A stretch of 64,000 bases of DNA. Source: Halovenus sp037080055. GTDB taxonomy: Archaea > Halobacteriota > Halobacteria > Halobacteriales > Haloarculaceae. The stretch covers positions 682,001-746,000 of the forward strand of contig NZ_JBAOJI010000001.1 of NCBI RefSeq assembly GCF_037080055.1, in the 5' to 3' direction. Shown one piece after another: positions 60,196 to 64,000 of this stretch. Under the pieces are notes generated by a model, which worked only from the letters and a program-made list of their open reading frames with translations, ran no database searches and had not been told where the DNA came from. The translations under genes were made by a program, and so were the position numbers. Positions within the stretch are counted from its first letter, which is position 1; each line of letters starts with the position of its first letter.

Positions 60196-61084
60196 CCGTA
60201 TATCTCCGTTCGATCCGGCGGAGTGTCTCGACGGCCTCGGCCTCACGATCCGCTGTCGCCGTGTACCCGCCGTAGCGCACCGCCTCGAACAGTGCGGTCA
60301 GGTCGGCCACGTCATCGTCGGCCATCCCTCGCTCGGCGGCTGCCTCCGCGAACTCCCGCGGCGTCGTCGATTGCTCGGACGGTACGTCGAGTCGGTCGAT
60401 CATCTCGCTGTAGGCCTCGTAGACCTGATTATCCAGTGGTTCGTCGCCGTCTTGATTCTCGATCCGGTCGGCGACTCGGCCGGCAATTCTGCCCACGTCG
60501 CTCACGTCGTCGTCGACAGCAGCCTCGTCGTCCGGCTTATCGTCATCAGCGACAGAGGAACGGCGATCCGATCCGGTGAACAGGTACGCAGCGAGACCAG
60601 CGAACCCGACGACAGCGACGATCAGTACGAGATTTCGGACCGACCGCAGTTCGCCACTCCCGGAGCCGTCCCCACCGGCGAGGCCGGAGAGGCCGCCGAA
60701 CAAGCCGCCAATCGTGCCGTCCGGTGCGGTGAGCAAAGAGAGCAACTGCACGAACAGCCACAGGATCACTACCGCGCCGATCAGCAGCCCGGCGAAAACG
60801 GCCGCCCGTTTGCGATACAGTAGCCCGTAGACGAGACAGCCGAGGGCGAGGAGGACGAACAGCGCGGCGATAAGCCGGGCGACAATGGGCGGAAGTTCGT
60901 CTCCGCCGCGGGGGTCATCGAGATCGAAATCCGGCGTCCCCGAGAGGTCCGGTATGCCGCCGCCACCTCCGCCGGAGCCATCGGAGCCGGTTTGCACCGT
61001 CGAGTTCAGCGTCGCCGCAGAAATTCCGAGTGCGAAGACCGCAACCACGGTGATCAGGAGGGCAGTCCGTGTCCGGGGGTCCAT
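60188..61084 (-). CDS. DUF4129-like membrane protein
   Basis: The 298-residue product has a first helix (TALLITVVAVFALGISAATL), a Gly/Ser/Asp loop, a cluster of helices (ALFVLLALGCLVYGLLYR, AVFAGLLIGAVVILWLFVQL, LVLIVAVVGFAGLAAYLFTG) and a cytoplasmic C-terminal domain (NQVYEAYSEMIDRLDVPSEQ, TTPREFAEAAAERGMADDDV, DLTALFEAVRYGGYTATADR) typical of DUF4129, which is transglutaminase-associated in many genomes. It is the first gene of the DUF4129-DUF58-DUF7519 unit and belongs functionally with the MoxR ATPase. Confidence 0.85.
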   Translation of the reverse strand: MDPRTRTALLITVVAVFALGISAATLNSTVQTGSDGSGGGGGGIPDLSGTPDFDLDDPRGGDELPPIVARLIAALFVLLALGCLVYGLLYRKRAAVFAGLLIGAVVILWLFVQLLSLLTAPDGTIGGLFGGLSGLAGGDGSGSGELRSVRNLVLIVAVVGFAGLAAYLFTGSDRRSSVADDDKPDDEAAVDDDVSDVGRIAGRVADRIENQDGDEPLDNQVYEAYSEMIDRLDVPSEQSTTPREFAEAAAERGMADDDVADLTALFEAVRYGGYTATADREAEAVETLRRIERRYTDE

Positions 61085-61141
61085 CGTGTGGCGTTCGTTG
61101 CCGGGCTAACTTATGACTTGTTCGATGTTTCAGCCTGAGAA

Positions 61142-62287
61142 TCACTCGAGATTTCCGTCGACGATGTCGGCCACGCGCTCGCGGTCGAACAACTGATCGT
61201 CGACATCGTAGAGCTGATTTGCGGCCCGCTCTGTGAGAACGAGATTCGTGATCGGGCCTTGATAGAGAGAGCCACCCCGGTAAACGTCGCCGTTCTGAAC
61301 GGCGGTGAGTTCACTCGCCACGTCGTGCTCGCGCATGAACGAGACCACCGTCTCCTCGAACTCCGCCGCGGATCGGTGTTCGTTCCCCCGAAGCAGGAGC
61401 ACGTCGGGATCGATTTCCAGCAAGGTTTCGTAATCGACCTGCCCGCGGTTGTTGTGGAAGTCCTTGACGCTCGTCGTCGCAAAGGCATCCTCGACACCGA
61501 GATCACGCCACTGTTTGAAACTCGTTCCCTCGTCGATGAGATACGGCGAAAACTTCGTGGGTTCGTCCGCCGGCTGGGGCCACATGATGGCGACGGAGGG
61601 TCGCTCCTCTGCCGGTGGGACCACGTCGTCGAGAGTCGACTGAAACTCCTCGTGTAGCGACTCGAAAGCCTCGTAGCGCTCGGTTTCGCCGAAGAGTTGA
61701 GCGAGTTTCTCGAAGGCTTCGTAGAGGCCGAGATACTCGTAGTCGTGCCACTTGTACCCGCGGGAGAAGATGCTGTTGCCGAAAAACGGCGTCCCAGCAG
61801 ACTTGATCTGATCGATGTCGTCCTGGTCCAGACTCTTCGAGCGGCCGACGAGGAAGTTCGGGTCCATGACGAACACCTCGACGTTCTCGCCGAGTGCGAG
61901 GAATTTCTCGACGCTCAGTTCGCTCGTCCACAGCGAGTCGATACCGCTACCGTCGACGCTCACGCCCGGAATCTCGTCGTAGTATTTGGTGTGATACCGG
62001 CGGGCGAGATAGACCGCTTCCGGCGGATCCTGACCGAGCGCGATGCCCATATCCGCCCAACTGCCGTTGTTCGCAGCCCACGTCTCGGGCGGGTCCTCGA
62101 ATTCGAGTTCGCCGACTGGTTCCATCGTCACGGTCCCGTCGCCCGCAGGCTGATTATCCGAGTCGTCGCCGTCTGCGGGGTCGTCTTCTACCGTACAGCC
62201 AGCCAGGGCGGTTCCAGCCGCAACCGTACCACCAATCTTGAGAACTGTTCGACGTGTCGATCCACGTGCGGAAACGTCGTGTGCCAT
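61142..62287 (-). CDS. iron-siderophore (Fe3+-type) ABC transporter substrate-binding lipoprotein
   Basis: The 381-residue precursor starts with an Arg-Arg motif (STRRTVLKIGGTVAAGTALA then GC), so it is Tat-exported and anchored through Cys31. The mature part has the FepB/BtuF-type fold: VEVFVMDPNFLVGRSKSLDQ, IKSAGTPFFGNSIFSRGYKW, RPSVAIMWPQPAD, LLEIDPDVLLLRGNEHRSAA and VQNGDVYRGGSLYQGPITNL. It binds a ferric siderophore or related complex outside the membrane for import by permease and ATPase genes, which are not in this window. Two TTAGG-N4-CCTAA operators overlap its promoter, so it is probably iron-repressed. ATG 62287 is about 26 bp after TTTTATG. Confidence 0.85.
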   Translation of the reverse strand: MAHDVSARGSTRRTVLKIGGTVAAGTALAGCTVEDDPADGDDSDNQPAGDGTVTMEPVGELEFEDPPETWAANNGSWADMGIALGQDPPEAVYLARRYHTKYYDEIPGVSVDGSGIDSLWTSELSVEKFLALGENVEVFVMDPNFLVGRSKSLDQDDIDQIKSAGTPFFGNSIFSRGYKWHDYEYLGLYEAFEKLAQLFGETERYEAFESLHEEFQSTLDDVVPPAEERPSVAIMWPQPADEPTKFSPYLIDEGTSFKQWRDLGVEDAFATTSVKDFHNNRGQVDYETLLEIDPDVLLLRGNEHRSAAEFEETVVSFMREHDVASELTAVQNGDVYRGGSLYQGPITNLVLTERAANQLYDVDDQLFDRERVADIVDGNLE

Positions 62288-62290
62288 ATT

Positions 62291-62304
62291 TTAGGCTAGC
62301 CTAA
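62291..62304. promoter_or_regulatory. DtxR/IdeR-type iron-regulator operator, site 1
   Basis: TTAGG-CTAG-CCTAA is a perfect palindrome just upstream of the leaderless ATG 62287, between the TTTTATG box and the start, so bound repressor would block transcription. The 5-4-5 symmetry resembles haloarchaeal/bacterial DtxR-family iron boxes. Confidence 0.6.
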
Positions 62305-62327
62305 ACCACATAAAACAGTTTCCTTTC

Positions 62328-62341
62328 TTAGGTGGGCCTAA
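62328..62341. promoter_or_regulatory. DtxR/IdeR-type iron-regulator operator, site 2
   Basis: TTAGG-TGGG-CCTAA has the same half-sites as site 1, 37 bp farther upstream of the siderophore-binding protein gene. It lies upstream of the TATA region, so a second bound dimer could strengthen repression or act on the divergent 62457 gene. Confidence 0.5.
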
Positions 62342-62456
62342 ATCACGAGTGGAGTTTTCGTCTTTCGCTTTCCGTTGGACCGCCGTCATTCGAGGGAGCG
62401 CGTGTCCGCCGTCTGTCTGACGGAGAGTTATGGATGAGGCTCGTTCTGTTCAATAC

Positions 62457-64000
62457 ATGAGCGAGACGGAACAGATCACAGTCGCCGAGCGGAGTAGCGG
62501 ATTCGGCGGCGACGGGGAAGTTGGGACGGAGATTTCCCTCCCCGTCGTCGAGTTGCTGACCGGGCGTGGCTTCGTCACCGGCAAGTCCGGCAGCGGGAAA
62601 TCGAACTCGGCGAGTGTCATCGCCGAGAAACTGCTCGACAACGGATTCGGACTACTCATCGTCGACATCGACGGCGAGTACTACGGCCTCAAAGAAGAGT
62701 ACGAGATTCTCCACGCGGGCGCAGACGAGGAGTGTGACATCCAGATCACCGCCGACCACGCCGAGAAACTCGCCTCGCTGGCGCTCGAACAGAACGTCCC
62801 CATCATTCTCGATGTCTCCAGCTATCTCGACGAATCTGAAGCCGAAGAGGTGCTGACTGCGGTCGCACGGAGTCTCTTCGCCAAGGCGAAAAAGCAGAAA
62901 CAGCCCTTCCTCCTGCTCGTCGAAGAGGTTCACGAGTACATCCCCGAGAACGGCTCTGTCGGCGAGTGCGGCCGAATGTTGATCAAAATCGGCAAACGCG
63001 GGCGCAAACACGGACTCGGCATCTGTGGCATCAGCCAGCGCCCGGCCGACGTGAAGAAAGATTTCATCACCCAGTGTGACTGGCTGCTGTGGCACCGGCT
63101 GACCTGGAACAACGACACCAAAGTCGTCGGCCGGATTCTCGACAACGACTACGCCGACGCGGTAGAGGACCTGGACGACGGCGAGGGCTTTCTGATGACC
63201 GACTGGGCCGAATCGATCCAGCGAGTCCAGTTTTTCCGCAAGCAGACCTTCGACGCGGGCGCGACCCCCGGCCTCGACGACTTCGAGCGGCCGGATCTCA
63301 AAAGCGTCAGCGACGATCTCGTCTCCGAACTGGAAGAGATTTCCGACGAGAAAAAACAGCAGGAAAACCAGATCAAGGAACTGCGGGAGGAACTGGACCA
63401 GAAGAACTCCCGGATCGCCGAACTCGAACGCGAGTTGCAGGACGCCCGCGATTTGAGCCGAATGGCCGAGCAGTTCGTCGACTCGCTGGTCGAGGAGGTC
63501 AACGGCGTGCAACCCGGCCGAACTGAACGCGAGCGAATGCAACGCTCCGCTATCGACAGCCACCAGACGCATTTCGAGGACCCCGACGACGAGGAGTCGA
63601 CGACCGAGACCGACGAACCCGAACTGCAATCAGACGACGAGAGCGACGGCAACGGCGGCGATGCGTTCGCCGACGACGAGATGTTCGGGGACGGAGCCAC
63701 TGCCGAGGACGGACTGTTCGCGGACGAGACAGACGAAGCCGACGATGCCGCCGACGCGAGTGCCGACGAGACAAACACGCCGACAGTCGAGAGCGAGGAC
63801 GGCAGTGCAGAAGCGTCCGCGCCTGAGGAGGCAGACATCGCCTGGGCGGCCGACGCCGAGTTCGCCTCGACCGACGGCGGCACTGTCGCCCAGAACGGCG
63901 CGTCGAGTGAGTTCAGCGCCGACGCGGTGCTGGAGGCGCTCAACTCGGTCGACGAGATGGGTACGGCGACGGAAGGCGAGGGGATGACGGCACGGGAGGA
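62457..64000 (+). CDS. HerA/DUF87-type ATPase, C-terminus cut by window edge
   Basis: The open frame runs to the window edge (514 codons), so only the N-terminal part is present. SLPVVELLTGRGFVTGKSGS carries the start of Walker A (TGKSGSGKSNSA), GLLIVDIDGEYYGL follows, and Walker B is LLLVEEVHEYIP with the catalytic Glu. GKRGRKHGLGICGISQRPAD is the sensor region; the HerA/FtsK-like family moves DNA or acts in repair with NurA nuclease. After about residue 290 come a coiled coil (EISDEKKQQENQIKELREEL) and a long acidic, disordered region. ATG 62457 is used; an in-frame ATG at 62430 is possible. Confidence 0.8.
   Translation, partial: MSETEQITVAERSSGFGGDGEVGTEISLPVVELLTGRGFVTGKSGSGKSNSASVIAEKLLDNGFGLLIVDIDGEYYGLKEEYEILHAGADEECDIQITADHAEKLASLALEQNVPIILDVSSYLDESEAEEVLTAVARSLFAKAKKQKQPFLLLVEEVHEYIPENGSVGECGRMLIKIGKRGRKHGLGICGISQRPADVKKDFITQCDWLLWHRLTWNNDTKVVGRILDNDYADAVEDLDDGEGFLMTDWAESIQRVQFFRKQTFDAGATPGLDDFERPDLKSVSDDLVSELEEISDEKKQQENQIKELREELDQKNSRIAELERELQDARDLSRMAEQFVDSLVEEVNGVQPGRTERERMQRSAIDSHQTHFEDPDDEESTTETDEPELQSDDESDGNGGDAFADDEMFGDGATAEDGLFADETDEADDAADASADETNTPTVESEDGSAEASAPEEADIAWAADAEFASTDGGTVAQNGASSEFSADAVLEALNSVDEMGTATEGEGMTARE

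Noticed and set aside
1..64000. CRISPR array
   Set aside because: No run of regularly spaced direct repeats of 25-40 bp is visible.
1..64000. Insertion sequences or transposase genes
   Set aside because: No transposase-like protein was recognised, and I saw no terminal inverted repeats flanking a gene.

Overview
The window is chromosomal DNA of an extremely halophilic archaeon (class Halobacteria). The evidence is direct: very acidic predicted proteins, high GC with C/G at third codon positions, archaeal genes (TFB, Cbf5-type pseudouridine synthase, 3-dehydroquinate synthase II, DUF106/EMC3-like membrane protein, haloarchaeal DUF5794/DUF5795 and HAH_0734 families), TATA boxes about 25 bp upstream of start codons (leaderless transcripts), and a tRNA-Trp gene with a box C/D-bearing intron typical of haloarchaea. 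I cannot name the genus.

Positions 1-5100 form a visibly AT-richer, gene-poor accessory stretch: a cut-off metallophosphoesterase, an Mrr-type nuclease with helix-hairpin-helix repeats, a small exported protein, a ribbon-helix-helix fragment, a small membrane protein and a Tat-exported beta-helix protein. It abuts tRNA-Trp, next to which lies a partial second copy of the tRNA 3' end, so the stretch looks like an old integration site.

From 5.4 to 26 kb is core genome: DUF5795/DUF5794 (the latter behind a strongly structured leader or non-coding RNA), guaB, GNAT, SHOCT, YihY, a membrane-anchored HTH protein, the early shikimate genes (dehydroquinate synthase II and dehydroquinate dehydratase) among small haloarchaeal proteins, a DUF429 protein, an HflX-like protein with an eroded GTP site, TFB, a Tat-type penicillin-acylase-family hydrolase, a sensor histidine kinase and purA.

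From 26 to 43 kb: a large low-complexity/coiled-coil protein, methylmalonyl-CoA mutase large subunit, an SBP56-family protein, a [2Fe-2S] ferredoxin, a CBS-ParB/Srx protein, a Rossmann-DHH phosphoesterase, an Lrp regulator next to the two-subunit 2-oxoacid:ferredoxin oxidoreductase, acyl-CoA dehydrogenase, CheC, SppA and small proteins.

From 43 to 49.5 kb is a molybdoenzyme cluster: a NuoF-like protein lacking usual cofactor ligands overlaps a 1115-residue formate dehydrogenase-type subunit with a NuoG-like ferredoxin front end, followed by MobA (Mo cofactor guanylyltransferase) and, convergent, YqeC. From 49.9 to 53.2 kb are tRNA-Pro and the archaeal adk-DUF106-cmk-cbf5 operon. From 53.2 to 56.7 kb is a haem cluster (hemE, then convergent ferrochelatase and porphyrinogen oxidase). 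From 56.8 to 61.1 kb is a MoxR ATPase facing a DUF4129-DUF58-membrane-protein operon. The right end has an iron-siderophore binding lipoprotein controlled by two DtxR-type operators and a HerA/DUF87-type ATPase cut by the window edge.

The observations most worth following are the structured RNA at 6640-6849, the NuoF-like/formate dehydrogenase/MobA/YqeC cluster, the HflX-like protein without a P-loop, the hairpin-rich tracts and tRNA-end copies behind both tRNA genes, and a possible small RNA or leaderless microprotein at 42.2-42.4 kb.
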